From positions 1 through 64,000 of the forward strand of contig CACEBI010000003.1 of assembly GCA_902557705.1 (NCBI GenBank): DNA of 64,000 nt, in the 5' to 3' direction. The stretch is from an uncultured SAR86 cluster bacterium. GTDB taxonomy: Bacteria; Pseudomonadota; Gammaproteobacteria; Magnimaribacterales; D2472. Positions 18,356 through 27,261 of this stretch are shown here, in pieces. Made by a program: the position numbers and the translations under genes. How positions within the stretch are numbered: the first letter of the stretch is position 1; every line of letters starts with the position of its first letter. The notes beneath the pieces are model-generated. The model saw nothing but the letters and a program-made list of their open reading frames with translations, made no database searches and had not been told where the DNA came from.

Positions 18356-19679
18356 ATTTAATTTCAATATAATCTATCAAAAATCTACCCCTATCTTTGT
18401 CTTCAAAGTTTGAACATTCAGCATCTTGACAGAACTTTGAAGTATCTGGACTTCCTCCGCCATTCCCTCCTGAAGCTACATTTAATATTAAGTAAAAATC
18501 CTCATTAAATGGCCAATAGTCATTATTAAATTCAGATCTATCATCTTTAACAATAGTAAAGTAAGGTTGGGTTTGAGTATCTAAAAAATATTCAATTTTG
18601 TCTGTTTGCCATCTCATTGTGACAGAATGAAATTTATCAAAAAAGTCAACATTTGCTGGTACAGATTCAATTTGCCAGATATTTCTAGAAGTACCAGTTG
18701 ACCCAAAGTGTATTGTAGATTGTGTCTCGTAAGCTTGATGGTTTTGCATGTGTTCAACAAGATCATTTTCACCATCTTGAGGCCATTTTTTTTGGCCTTC
18801 TACAAATCCCTGAGGTAACATCCATATCGCAGGCCAATGACCCATACCTTCTGGGTGCTTAAAGCATACAGTAATTTCAGTTCCTGGTGACATCACTTTT
18901 TTACCCGAAGTCATTATTCTCGCAGAAGTATAGTCCCATGTGTATGAGCATGACTTATCATCACAATAAGGATCTTCGAATGGACTTGAACTGTTATAAA
19001 TTGGTTGAATCTTCAAAAATCCATTTTCAATAAAAGCATTTTCTGTAGTATTTGTTTCAGAATTACAATTTTTTGAATACCCATCTCTGCAGCTGGTGTA
19101 GTATTGAGCTTCGTTATTCCCCCAGCCCTGAACAAAATCTGAATCTCCATTTGGGCATCCAGGTGTAGCACAGAACCCATTAGATTCTTGATATGTAAAT
19201 ATATTTTCATCAAGAATATTAGATGTAAATTCTTCAAGCCAGTAAGATGATGAATCATTGCTTGGAGTAGCGCAGTAAGTTGCTTTATCCTCAGAATAAA
19301 TATTTGTTGATGAGCCATTTGATTCTGTAACTTCAACTGTTACAGACTTAGATACTGTGTTTTGCGAACTTTCTCCTCTGCAGGTTAGTGTAAAAGTATA
19401 AGTTTTTACATCTGTTAAAGTTAATGTTTCACTACCAGAACCAGTTGCTTTTGCTCCATCCCAATCTCCAGAACCAGAGCATGAAATAGCATTGGTAGTA
19501 GTCCATGATAAATCAATAGAATTACCTGAAGTGATTGATGATGAAGAACTTGTAAAAGTATTTATAACAGGATTGAAAATCGATGGCGGTTCAGGATCTG
19601 AAGAACCACCGCCTCCTCCTCCACCACAAGAAATAAGCGTAACTATTAACAAAAAGTTAAGAAAGTATTTATAGTTCAT
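18345..19679 (-). CDS. Outer-membrane lipoprotein with Ig-like and GH16 glucanase domains
   Basis: This protein has 444 residues from the ATG at 19679; a TTG nine codons upstream is less likely. The signal peptide ends in a lipobox (LIVTLISC) followed by a glycine run, so it is a lipoprotein. An Ig-like domain spans roughly 38-120 and a glycoside hydrolase family 16 domain roughly 155-444. The GH16 core reads ENDLVEH, matching the ExDxxE active site with its nucleophile and acid/base glutamates. Family members cut beta-1,3(4)-glucans such as laminarin. It lies downstream of the symporter gene on the same strand. Substrate is inferred. Confidence 0.85.
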   Translation of the reverse strand: MNYKYFLNFLLIVTLISCGGGGGGGSSDPEPPSIFNPVINTFTSSSSSITSGNSIDLSWTTTNAISCSGSGDWDGAKATGSGSETLTLTDVKTYTFTLTCRGESSQNTVSKSVTVEVTESNGSSTNIYSEDKATYCATPSNDSSSYWLEEFTSNILDENIFTYQESNGFCATPGCPNGDSDFVQGWGNNEAQYYTSCRDGYSKNCNSETNTTENAFIENGFLKIQPIYNSSSPFEDPYCDDKSCSYTWDYTSARIMTSGKKVMSPGTEITVCFKHPEGMGHWPAIWMLPQGFVEGQKKWPQDGENDLVEHMQNHQAYETQSTIHFGSTGTSRNIWQIESVPANVDFFDKFHSVTMRWQTDKIEYFLDTQTQPYFTIVKDDRSEFNNDYWPFNEDFYLILNVASGGNGGGSPDTSKFCQDAECSNFEDKDRGRFLIDYIEIKSID

Positions 19680-19712
19680 TACGAAAAAGGAAAATTTAAA
19701 AATCAAATTATA

Positions 19713-21380
19713 TTAGTTTTCTTTTATAAATTCATTAGTTAAATCTTTCATTTCATTCCTAAGAACAAATAATGCAATCAAGTTTGGTATTGATACTAAA
19801 GCAACTACAACGTATGCGATATTCCATACAATTGTTGTATCAATTACAGCTGCTAATATAAAACACAAGACATAAAAGTTTCTGTACCAAAATACACCTC
19901 TTTCACCAAAGATATATGCGGTTGATCTATCTCCGTAATAACACCATGTTATTGCTGTAGAAAAAGCAAACAACAGAAGTGCTATTGCAACTAATTTACC
20001 ACCATACTCTCCAAAAACACCTTGAGAGAATGCTTTTGCAGTTAATTCGGCAGAGCTAACTAATGATTTGCCCTCTAATATAACTGGCTCAGATATTTTT
20101 CCTCCAACAATATTTAGAGTTCCTGAATATAAGTTTTTATCATTATTTATAACCTTTATGTCTTCAGCAATTGATCTAGAATGAAGAACTGTTATGTCAG
20201 AATCTGTTATCATTCCATCTTCAATATAAATGGTTCCTGAATATTCTTTTACATTTGAGTCTAGTGATTGAACATAACTTGTTAATTCATTTATATGGTC
20301 AGGGTAGATATATGAACCATCAGTATTCTTTTCATCAGAATATATCCCATCAAGAATAACCATATCGGTTTTAGCAAATGTTGTATCGAATTTCTGTGTC
20401 CAAACTCCGCTTGATAAGATAACCAAAGCTGTAACACTACACACCACAATAGTATCAATGAATGGTTCTAATATTGATACAACCCCCTGATCTATTGATT
20501 TATTTTTTGATGATGCATGAGCAATTGGTGATGAGCCCTGGCCTGCTTCATTTGAATACAATCCCCTGGCAACACCATATTTCAAGCTCATAGCAAAGCT
20601 TGCTCCTAGAAAACCACCCACTGCAGCAGAACCTGTAAATACTTGAGAAAAAATAGCATTAAATGAAGGGATAATATTTTGGTAATTCTCTGTGAGAATA
20701 ATTAAAGCACCACCAAAATATATCAAACCCATTATTGGAATTATTTTGCTAGCGACAGATGCGATTCTTTTTATGCCTCCAATAATAATTATCCATAATA
20801 AAATGCCTAAAAATAATCCTGTAAATAATTTTGGTACTGAAAATTCAGTATTCATTACTAGAGCTATATTATTGATTTGCGGCATATTTCCCGAGCCAAT
20901 TGCTGTAATCATCATTAAAAATGCAAAGAGAATTCCAGCCCATTTCATGTTTAAGGCGCTTTCTATGTAATACATAGGGCCTCCAGAAATACTACCATCA
21001 GCTAATTTTGTTCTATATTTATGACCCATTGTTACTTCAACGAATTTAGTTGTCATGCCAAATATTGCTGTTATCCACATCCAAAATATTGCAGCAGGGC
21101 CACCTGTCCAAATAGCCAAAGCCACACCTCCAATATTACCAGTGCCTACTGCTCCAGACATAGCTGTTGTAAGTGCCTCAAAAGCTGTTGTTTCACCATC
21201 AGAATCTGTTTTTTTATTTTTTCCTGAAACTAAATGCCAAGCTTTTCCAAAAAACCTAAATTGAGGAAAACCAAGATATATGGTAAAAAATATTCCAGTT
21301 CCAACTAATAAAATTGGGAACCACCACGATCCACTTAAATTACTATCAAGTAATATTAAAAATTCATTAAATTGATCCAT
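19713..21380 (-). CDS. AGCS-family sodium:amino acid (alanine/glycine) symporter
   Basis: This 555-residue inner-membrane transporter has the family features GAVGTGNIGGVALAIWTGGPAA in the first third and GLYSNEAGQGSSPIAHA near the middle. It is about 100 residues longer than typical members. The extra length lies in a hydrophilic, beta-rich segment (about 330-430) between membrane helices, containing two similar SGT(I/L)xI...GxI repeats. Na+ coupling is known for the family and fits the NQR and NhaB systems in this window. The gene follows the glutaredoxin gene after three bases. Confidence 0.92.
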   Translation of the reverse strand: MDQFNEFLILLDSNLSGSWWFPILLVGTGIFFTIYLGFPQFRFFGKAWHLVSGKNKKTDSDGETTAFEALTTAMSGAVGTGNIGGVALAIWTGGPAAIFWMWITAIFGMTTKFVEVTMGHKYRTKLADGSISGGPMYYIESALNMKWAGILFAFLMMITAIGSGNMPQINNIALVMNTEFSVPKLFTGLFLGILLWIIIIGGIKRIASVASKIIPIMGLIYFGGALIILTENYQNIIPSFNAIFSQVFTGSAAVGGFLGASFAMSLKYGVARGLYSNEAGQGSSPIAHASSKNKSIDQGVVSILEPFIDTIVVCSVTALVILSSGVWTQKFDTTFAKTDMVILDGIYSDEKNTDGSYIYPDHINELTSYVQSLDSNVKEYSGTIYIEDGMITDSDITVLHSRSIAEDIKVINNDKNLYSGTLNIVGGKISEPVILEGKSLVSSAELTAKAFSQGVFGEYGGKLVAIALLLFAFSTAITWCYYGDRSTAYIFGERGVFWYRNFYVLCFILAAVIDTTIVWNIAYVVVALVSIPNLIALFVLRNEMKDLTNEFIKEN

Positions 21381-21383
21381 AAT

Positions 21384-21614
21384 TTATTCCTTATTTTGCC
21401 ACCAAGCCTCTAGCTCTGTATAACCACCAATATCATTACCATCTATTTTTATCTGAGGAAATGTTCTTGCTGTAGGAAAAATATTAAAGAATTCTTCTCT
21501 AGTAAAATCTTTATCTAATTCTTTATAAGAATATTCAAACCCTTCTCTTTCGCACAAAGCTTTTGCTTTATCACAGTATGGGCAGAAGGTTTTTCCGTAT
21601 ATTTCAATCATCAT
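21384..21614 (-). CDS. Glutaredoxin (dithiol, GrxC/GrxA type)
   Basis: This 76-residue thioredoxin-fold protein has the CPYC active site at about 12-15, a TFPQIKI cis-proline block (about 51-57) and a GGYTELEAW C-terminal motif. It reduces disulfides with glutathione. Two adjacent ATG codons (21614 and 21611) can serve as start. It is the first gene of a short unit glutaredoxin-symporter-GH16. It lies divergent from the SDR gene with 37 bases between them. Confidence 0.9.
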   Translation of the reverse strand: MMIEIYGKTFCPYCDKAKALCEREGFEYSYKELDKDFTREEFFNIFPTARTFPQIKIDGNDIGGYTELEAWWQNKE

Positions 21615-21651
21615 GATATTATTCCTTTATTGTTAATTTATTATAATCAAA

Positions 21652-22422
21652 ATGTCATTATTTAGCCTTAAAGATAAATCAATTTTAATAACCGGCAGTT
21701 CTAAAGGTATTGGAAAGTCTATAGCTCACCAATCTGCACTTATGGGTGCTAAAGTAATTATATCATCAAGGAAACTAGATGCTTGTGAAGCTACTGCTAA
21801 AGAGATAAATGATGATATTGGTGAAGAGGTTGCTTTTCCGATAGCCTGTAATATAGCCGATGATGATCAATTAAAAAATCTTGTAGATAAAACCATTGAT
21901 ACTCTGGGAAGTATTGATACTTTGATCTGTAATGCTGCAACAAATACTTTTATGGGATCCATGCTTGATATGAGCATTGAGCAGTTTGATAAAGTTATGC
22001 ACAACAATATTAGGTCCAATCAACTCTTATGTAACTTATGTCTTCCAAGCATGATAGAGAAAGAAGATGGGTCGATAATAATAATCTCAAGTATTGCTGC
22101 AATCAAAGGCAGTCCAATGTTGGGTGCTTATAATATTAGCAAGGCAGCTGATGTTATGATTGTTAAGAATATAGCAGCTGAATTTGGTCATAAAAATATT
22201 AGAGCTAATTCTATAGCTCCTGGCTTAATTAAAACTGATTTTGCAAAAGGACTTTGGGAAAATCCTGATATTTTGAAAGCAGTGTTACACACCAACCCTA
22301 TGAAAAGAATTGGTGATCCAGATGAGATAGCAGGTGCAGCTATAATGCTGTCTTCAAAGGCAGGTAACTATATTAATGGGCAAACAATAGTTATTGATGG
22401 AGGCACTATTGCTGTCGGATAG
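21652..22422 (+). CDS. Short-chain dehydrogenase/reductase (SDR)
   Basis: This 256-residue classical SDR has the TGSSKGIG nucleotide-binding motif (about 14-21), NAAT (about 93-96), the active-site Ser in ISSIA with YNISK (Tyr and Lys), and a GQTIVIDGG C-terminus. The substrate cannot be read from the sequence. It is not in a biosynthetic operon: upstream is a divergent glutaredoxin gene, and downstream it overlaps the convergent holB gene by 17 bases. The true FabG of this cell is the gene at 25353-26069. Confidence 0.88.
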   Translation: MSLFSLKDKSILITGSSKGIGKSIAHQSALMGAKVIISSRKLDACEATAKEINDDIGEEVAFPIACNIADDDQLKNLVDKTIDTLGSIDTLICNAATNTFMGSMLDMSIEQFDKVMHNNIRSNQLLCNLCLPSMIEKEDGSIIIISSIAAIKGSPMLGAYNISKAADVMIVKNIAAEFGHKNIRANSIAPGLIKTDFAKGLWENPDILKAVLHTNPMKRIGDPDEIAGAAIMLSSKAGNYINGQTIVIDGGTIAVG

Positions 22423-23392
22423 ATTGTTTTAATTCACTACAAAAATAATTTAAAACATGCGTCTCATTTATTGATGAGACGTTATAAAAATCATGACGTA
22501 AGTCATTGAGTTCAACAATAATATTTGAAATTTTTAAATTACTAAATTTTTTGGAATTAAAACTTTCATATGTGCCGCTTAAACTTTCATTTGTTAATTT
22601 TGACTTTAAAAGTATTTTTAAGAACTCTACTAGATAGTTTATCTTTGAAATAAAGTTCATATCTAAATCATTAATATATTTTATTGCTTGTCCTTGATCA
22701 ATTTTTAAATTTAAAAATTGATTAATAATAGAAATAAATTCTTTATATGAATTATGTTTATCGCTCTGGATATCATCAACTATATTTAATGGCATTGCAT
22801 AACTTGGAAAATCAGTTGATGAATAATCAGTAATTCCATGTTTAATTAACCATTCATCAATTTTATATGCTGATATATGCGGTATATTGAAAACTTGACA
22901 TCTGCTATAAATAGTTTGTTTTAATGACTTAGGTCTACTAGTCGTCATAATAATATATGAATATGAAGCTGGCTCTTCTAAGGACTTAAGAAGCGCATTT
23001 TGGGATTCTTCATTCATGCTGTCAGCATTCATAATACAAACAACTTTATTTTTTGATATTGATGGAGTTAGTGTTAGAAAGGAAACTACATCTTTATATC
23101 CTTTTTCATCATCCCAGTACTTAGATTCTTGTTTTTGCTTAATAATATCTTTTAAGTAAATTTTTTCTCTATCTAGAAGATAGAAATCAGGATGGTGATC
23201 TGAATTAAATAATGATTGATTTTGGGGATCCAAGCCTTCATTAAAATTTGCAATTATTTTTTGTGATATTTCCCTTGCTAATATTTTTTTTCCTATACCA
23301 GATGGACCGTTAATAATAATGCCATGGGGTAAATTATTAAAATTTATTTGGTTATAAATATCATTTAACCAATCGTACTTTTCTATATTCAT
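22406..23392 (-). CDS. holB: HolB, DNA polymerase III delta prime subunit
   Basis: This 328-residue clamp-loader subunit has a P-loop-like GPSGIGK (about 29-35), an SRC motif (YSRCQVF) and EEPASYSYIIMTTSRP, as in delta prime. In E. coli the segment after the P loop holds four zinc-binding cysteines. Here the equivalent stretch (about 55-75, ending HHPDFYLL) has none, so the zinc module is lost. The start overlaps tmk by ATGA. The gene order mltG-tmk-holB is the normal gammaproteobacterial one. Confidence 0.92.
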   Translation of the reverse strand: MNIEKYDWLNDIYNQINFNNLPHGIIINGPSGIGKKILAREISQKIIANFNEGLDPQNQSLFNSDHHPDFYLLDREKIYLKDIIKQKQESKYWDDEKGYKDVVSFLTLTPSISKNKVVCIMNADSMNEESQNALLKSLEEPASYSYIIMTTSRPKSLKQTIYSRCQVFNIPHISAYKIDEWLIKHGITDYSSTDFPSYAMPLNIVDDIQSDKHNSYKEFISIINQFLNLKIDQGQAIKYINDLDMNFISKINYLVEFLKILLKSKLTNESLSGTYESFNSKKFSNLKISNIIVELNDLRHDFYNVSSINETHVLNYFCSELKQSIRQQ

Positions 23393-23985
23393 AGAATAAT
23401 ATCAACAAACGAGATTATGTCTTTGTGCAATTCATCAATAGATTTTTTAGCATCTAGTACTTTAATTCTATTAGGTTCATTTTGACTAAGATCTAAATAA
23501 CCAGATCTAACTTTTTCAAAAAAGGCTATACCAGATGATTCAATTCTATCTTTTTTATCATTAAGCTTTCTCTTAAAACCTTCCTCTACTTCAATATCAA
23601 GCAAAAAAGTAATATCAGGTACAGGACATTTAGTAAAAGTTATTAGGCTATTGATGATTTCTTGAGATAAGCCTCTTCCAAACCCTTGATAAGCTAGAGA
23701 TGCATCGTAGAATCTATCAAATAAAATTATATCTTTATCTGAATAATTTATTTTCTCACTGATTAATTGTGCCCTAGCAGCAAACATAAGCAATAACTCA
23801 GATTCATTAGATAAGTCAGCAGATGTATTTAATAAAATCTCTCTAATATTTTCGCCAACCTGGGTTGAACCAGGCTCTCTAAGAACTTCGGTAGAAAGAC
23901 CCTTGGATTCTAAATAGGTATCTAACATTGTTATTTGAGTAGACTTTCCAACACCTTCAACACCCTCGAAACTAATTATTTTCAT
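23389..23985 (-). CDS. tmk: Thymidylate kinase
   Basis: This 198-residue kinase phosphorylates dTMP to dTDP. It has the P loop FEGVEGVGKSTQ (about 5-16), the DR(E/F)Y-type segment FDRFYDASLAYQG (about 90-102) and the LREPGSTQVGE block that contacts substrate. Four-base overlaps on both sides (mltG upstream, holB downstream) show a coupled operon. Nothing unusual is seen. Confidence 0.96.
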   Translation of the reverse strand: MKIISFEGVEGVGKSTQITMLDTYLESKGLSTEVLREPGSTQVGENIREILLNTSADLSNESELLLMFAARAQLISEKINYSDKDIILFDRFYDASLAYQGFGRGLSQEIINSLITFTKCPVPDITFLLDIEVEEGFKRKLNDKKDRIESSGIAFFEKVRSGYLDLSQNEPNRIKVLDAKKSIDELHKDIISFVDIIL

Positions 23986-24956
23986 TTATCCAGTCCAACC
24001 TTTTTAATCATATCCAAATGTTCGTCATATGTTCTTGAAAAATAGTGAGAGCTAGGAGAGTTTGCTACAAAAAAGAGATATTCACCTGGTGTTGATAAAA
24101 TTGCAGCTTCAATTGAACTCATTGAAGACATAGAAATAGGAGTTGGTGGTAGTCCCTTAATCATATATGTATTGTATATATTATTCTTATCAAGGATATC
24201 AGATTTTCGAATATCTCCATCAAAATTTGGAAGCAATCCATATATAATTGTCGGATCAGCTTGAAGCTTCATACCAATACTTATTCTTTTTAAAAAAACG
24301 CCTGCTATGTCTGGTTTTTCAGAGTGATTCCCTGCTTCTTTCTCTATAATTGATGCTAATATCAAAGCTTGGTATTTATTTTTTAAAATATCATTATCAG
24401 GTCTCTTCATCCATATTGTATTTAATAAATCATCGAGTTTCTTATGGCTTTTATTTAACAGATCAGAGGCCTTCATACCTTTCTTGTAAAAATATGTATC
24501 AGGATATAAAACTCCTTCTTTAAAAGGATAATTTGTTTTTATGCATATCAATAAACTACAGTCATTAATCAAAAAACTGTTTTCAAGCTCTTTTTCAATA
24601 TCATAAACATTCATTCCTTCAATTATTGTTAAAGAATGGGTATATGTTTTACCTTTTACTAAAAGATCTATTATTTCTTTAAAGTCTTTATTTTCAATAT
24701 TATATTCACCGGCTTGAAAAGATTTAATCGAGTTTGTATATAAATAAATCCTAAAAAATAACTTATTTATTGAAGAGCTTAATTTTAGATTGTCGAGAAC
24801 AGCATACATTGATGAACCCTCATAAACATCAATCAAGTTTTTATTCAGAATAGGATTAGAACTTAAGAATGCCTTGTAAGGTCCAAAAAAAGATAACCAT
24901 ACTATAGAAACGATAAATATTGTTCTTAAAAATAGCATTGTATATTTATAACTCAT
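23982..24956 (-). CDS. mltG: MltG, endolytic peptidoglycan transglycosylase
   Basis: This single-pass inner-membrane enzyme (YceG/MltG family) cuts nascent glycan strands. I choose the ATG at 24956, giving 324 residues, over an in-frame TTG six codons upstream. The membrane helix is at about 5-25, followed by a LysM-like region and the catalytic domain with ASIIEKEAG (catalytic Glu), KLQADPTIIYG and PLPPTPIS-like GLPPTPISMSS. The start codon falls directly after the T-run of the acpP terminator, leaving no Shine-Dalgarno sequence, so readthrough or leaderless translation must operate. Confidence 0.93.
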   Translation of the reverse strand: MSYKYTMLFLRTIFIVSIVWLSFFGPYKAFLSSNPILNKNLIDVYEGSSMYAVLDNLKLSSSINKLFFRIYLYTNSIKSFQAGEYNIENKDFKEIIDLLVKGKTYTHSLTIIEGMNVYDIEKELENSFLINDCSLLICIKTNYPFKEGVLYPDTYFYKKGMKASDLLNKSHKKLDDLLNTIWMKRPDNDILKNKYQALILASIIEKEAGNHSEKPDIAGVFLKRISIGMKLQADPTIIYGLLPNFDGDIRKSDILDKNNIYNTYMIKGLPPTPISMSSMSSIEAAILSTPGEYLFFVANSPSSHYFSRTYDEHLDMIKKVGLDK

Positions 24957-24993
24957 AAAAAAACGAGATTCCAATTAAATAGAATCTCGTTTT
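24957..24993 (-). terminator. Rho-independent terminator after acpP
   Basis: On the minus strand, the 12-bp stem AAAACGAGATTC / GAATCTCGTTTT with a 10-base loop is followed by a run of T. It sits about 50 bases downstream of acpP and immediately before the mltG ATG. It should let abundant acpP mRNA end here, while limited readthrough feeds mltG-tmk-holB. Confidence 0.8.
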
Positions 24994-25008
24994 AAATATA
25001 TTTGATTG

Positions 25009-25028
25009 TTAGTTATGTATATAACTAA
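25009..25028 (-). other. Perfect hairpin in the acpP 3' untranslated region
   Basis: TTAGTTAT-GTAT-ATAACTAA forms an 8-bp stem with a 4-base loop, lying between the acpP stop and the terminator hairpin. It could protect the 3' end of the very abundant acpP message from exonucleases. That role is inference; the symmetry is seen directly. Confidence 0.4.
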
Positions 25029-25046
25029 ATATTAATTCTAAATAAT

Positions 25047-25277
25047 TTAAGAATTTGAATTAATATATTCTACAGCGTCATTAACAGTTGAAATTTTTTC
25101 TGCATCTTCATCAGCAATTTCAAGATCAAACTCTTCCTCAAGGGCCATAACTAGCTCTACTGTATCTAATGAATCAGCTCCAAGATCATCAACAAAAGAA
25201 GAATCACTTTGGATGTCATCTAATGATGTACCTAACTGATCACTAACAATTTTTTTAACTCTGTCTTCAATACTCAT
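25047..25277 (-). CDS. acpP: Acyl carrier protein
   Basis: This 76-residue acidic four-helix protein carries the growing acyl chain in fatty acid synthesis. Ser36 in GADSLDTVE is the 4'-phosphopantetheine attachment site. The gene lies 75 bases downstream of fabG with its own Shine-Dalgarno-like CTTGGAGT. It is followed by a hairpin and a strong terminator, as expected for a highly expressed gene. fabF, which normally follows acpP, is absent here. Confidence 0.98.
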   Translation of the reverse strand: MSIEDRVKKIVSDQLGTSLDDIQSDSSFVDDLGADSLDTVELVMALEEEFDLEIADEDAEKISTVNDAVEYINSNS

Positions 25278-25352
25278 AAATACTCCAAGGTAAAAACGTC
25301 GCTATTTTACATCTATTTATTAAAAGATGCACATTTATTTGAGTAAGTGGTT

Positions 25353-26069
25353 TTAGTACATAAAAAGGCCGCCATCAACAGAGATAGTTTGGCCTGTTAT
25401 ATATGAAGCATCATCGCTTGATAGAAAAATAACTAAATCTGAAATATCTTGAGCTGAACCCAACCTTTTTAAAGGTATATCTTCAATGAGTTTAGTTTTA
25501 GCATTATCGTCAAGATATGCGGTCATATCTGTCTCTATAAAACCTGGTGCAACTGAATTTACTGTAATGCCTCTTGAGCCAACTTCTTTAGCAAGTGATT
25601 TTGTGAAGCCACTCAAACCCGCTTTAGCTGATGAATAATTGACTTGACCAGGATTACCCATCAACCCAGATACAGAAGATATATTAATAATTCTTCCGTA
25701 TCTATTTTTAATCATATTTTTAATTAAAGCTTTAGTAAGATTAAAAGTTCCAGTTAAATTAGTTGCAATTACATCATCCCATTCTTCGTCTTTCATTCTT
25801 AGGAAGAGTTGATCAGAAGTAATACCTGCATTATTAATTAATATACTAGGCTTTAAATTATTATCTTTTAGGTATTCGGCACAGTTATTTATTGAATTCC
25901 TATCTGCTATGTCTAATGCGAGTGGTATTAAATTATCTAATTTGCTTTTAAATTTAAATTCACTTCTAGAAGTTCCAATTACTGTATGTCCTAATTGCGC
26001 AAAACTTTCAGCAATAGCTGTACCAATTCCTCTTGATGCACCGGATATAAAGACAACTTCTTTGTTCAT
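25353..26069 (-). CDS. fabG: FabG, 3-oxoacyl-ACP reductase
   Basis: This 238-residue NADPH-dependent SDR of the fatty acid elongation cycle has GASRGIG (about 10-16), NNAG (about 80-83), the catalytic Ser in ISSVSG with YSSAK (Tyr/Lys), and GFIETDMT and GQTISVDGG blocks as in E. coli FabG. Its position between fabD and acpP settles the assignment. The start overlaps the fabD stop by ATGA. Confidence 0.96.
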   Translation of the reverse strand: MNKEVVFISGASRGIGTAIAESFAQLGHTVIGTSRSEFKFKSKLDNLIPLALDIADRNSINNCAEYLKDNNLKPSILINNAGITSDQLFLRMKDEEWDDVIATNLTGTFNLTKALIKNMIKNRYGRIINISSVSGLMGNPGQVNYSSAKAGLSGFTKSLAKEVGSRGITVNSVAPGFIETDMTAYLDDNAKTKLIEDIPLKRLGSAQDISDLVIFLSSDDASYITGQTISVDGGLFMY

Positions 26070-26986
26070 AATAATCCTTTAAGATCATCCTCAAAAGTTT
26101 CTGAAGACATTGATAAGATATTATCTAGTCCATTCGTTTTTGCAAGTCCAGATAAAACCTTTCCAGGACCACACTCAATTACAACTCCGTCAAAAGTCTT
26201 GATATATTCCATTGTTTTATTCCATTGCACCGGTAAGGTCAGTTGCTCTAAAAGTTTTTTGGGTATATTAGTAATATCTTCTTCAATTTTTGCATCAACA
26301 TTATGTATTATTGAAATCTCAGGTTTATTAAATGTATGTTCGTCTAATTCTTTTTTAAAGATGCTAGCAGCTTCATCCATCAAATTGCAATGTGAAGCTA
26401 CACTTACTTTTAACTGTATACACCTTTTTGCTCCAGCTTCTTTGCATTTATTAGCAGCAATTGTTGCTGCCTGATAAGTGCCTGCTATTACTACTTGATT
26501 TGGTGAGTTTATATTGGCAGGACTGATAACTTGATTAGTTTCCTCTTCAACAGCCTTACAGATTTGGTTTATTTCATTAAGGCCTAAATTTAGGATTGCA
26601 AACATTGAGCCCTTTTGTGAGTTTTCCATGCACTTACCTCTTTTATGTACAAGTGAAATGGCATCATCAATTTTAATTGAATTTGAGGCAAGTAATGCAG
26701 AATACTCACCCAATGAGTGTCCTGCTAATAAATTTGGAGTTATATTAAAAAGATCAAGAAATTTTTTGTAATATAAATAGGAGGCAATTAATAATGCCGG
26801 TTGAGTTATTGATGTTTTGTTAAGATCTTCTTCTGGACCATTTTTAATGCAGTCAACTATGTCAGTATCTAAAACTTCTTTAGATATTTTAGTAATATTA
26901 TCAAGCTCATCTTCTGAAAAAGAATTGAGCATGCCGATGGATTGTGAACCTTGACCTGGAAAAATTAGACTTATATGCCTTGGCAT
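26066..26986 (-). CDS. fabD: FabD, malonyl-CoA:ACP transacylase
   Basis: This 306-residue transacylase loads malonate onto ACP. It has the PGQGSQ opening (about 10-15), the nucleophile elbow GHSLGEYSAL (about 91-100) with the catalytic Ser, and a conserved His in the SVASHCNLM segment (about 198). It follows rpmF after 7 bases; plsX and fabH, which usually lie between them, are missing at this locus. Confidence 0.96.
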   Translation of the reverse strand: MPRHISLIFPGQGSQSIGMLNSFSEDELDNITKISKEVLDTDIVDCIKNGPEEDLNKTSITQPALLIASYLYYKKFLDLFNITPNLLAGHSLGEYSALLASNSIKIDDAISLVHKRGKCMENSQKGSMFAILNLGLNEINQICKAVEEETNQVISPANINSPNQVVIAGTYQAATIAANKCKEAGAKRCIQLKVSVASHCNLMDEAASIFKKELDEHTFNKPEISIIHNVDAKIEEDITNIPKKLLEQLTLPVQWNKTMEYIKTFDGVVIECGPGKVLSGLAKTNGLDNILSMSSETFEDDLKGLL

Positions 26987-26993
26987 TATCTAT

Positions 26994-27203
26994 TTAGACA
27001 GAGGTTTCTTCTGATTCCTCTTTTTCAACTTTTCTTAAATCTTTAACAAGTCTACCCTTGTAAAAACCATCTTTGGTCATTTGATGACGAGCATGTTTTT
27101 CACCAGAAACCGGATCAATAGATAGAGTTGACGCTTTAAGAGAGTCATGAGATCTTCTCTGCCCTCTTCTAGATCTTGTTACTTTACTTTTTTGAACTGC
27201 CAT
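26994..27203 (-). CDS. rpmF: Ribosomal protein L32
   Basis: This 69-residue basic protein has the [20 protein letters not shown] opening and SGEKHARHQ block of L32. It lacks the zinc-binding cysteines of some L32 proteins, as is usual in gammaproteobacteria. It heads the rpmF-fabD-fabG-acpP unit, linking ribosome and membrane synthesis. The usual upstream yceD gene is not present; the next gene upstream on this strand is rluC. Confidence 0.97.
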   Translation of the reverse strand: MAVQKSKVTRSRRGQRRSHDSLKASTLSIDPVSGEKHARHQMTKDGFYKGRLVKDLRKVEKEESEETSV

Positions 27204-27261
27204 AGTTACCCTTTAAAAAAAACGTATCCTATCAAAATTATAGGATTATTGGTAGATATAT

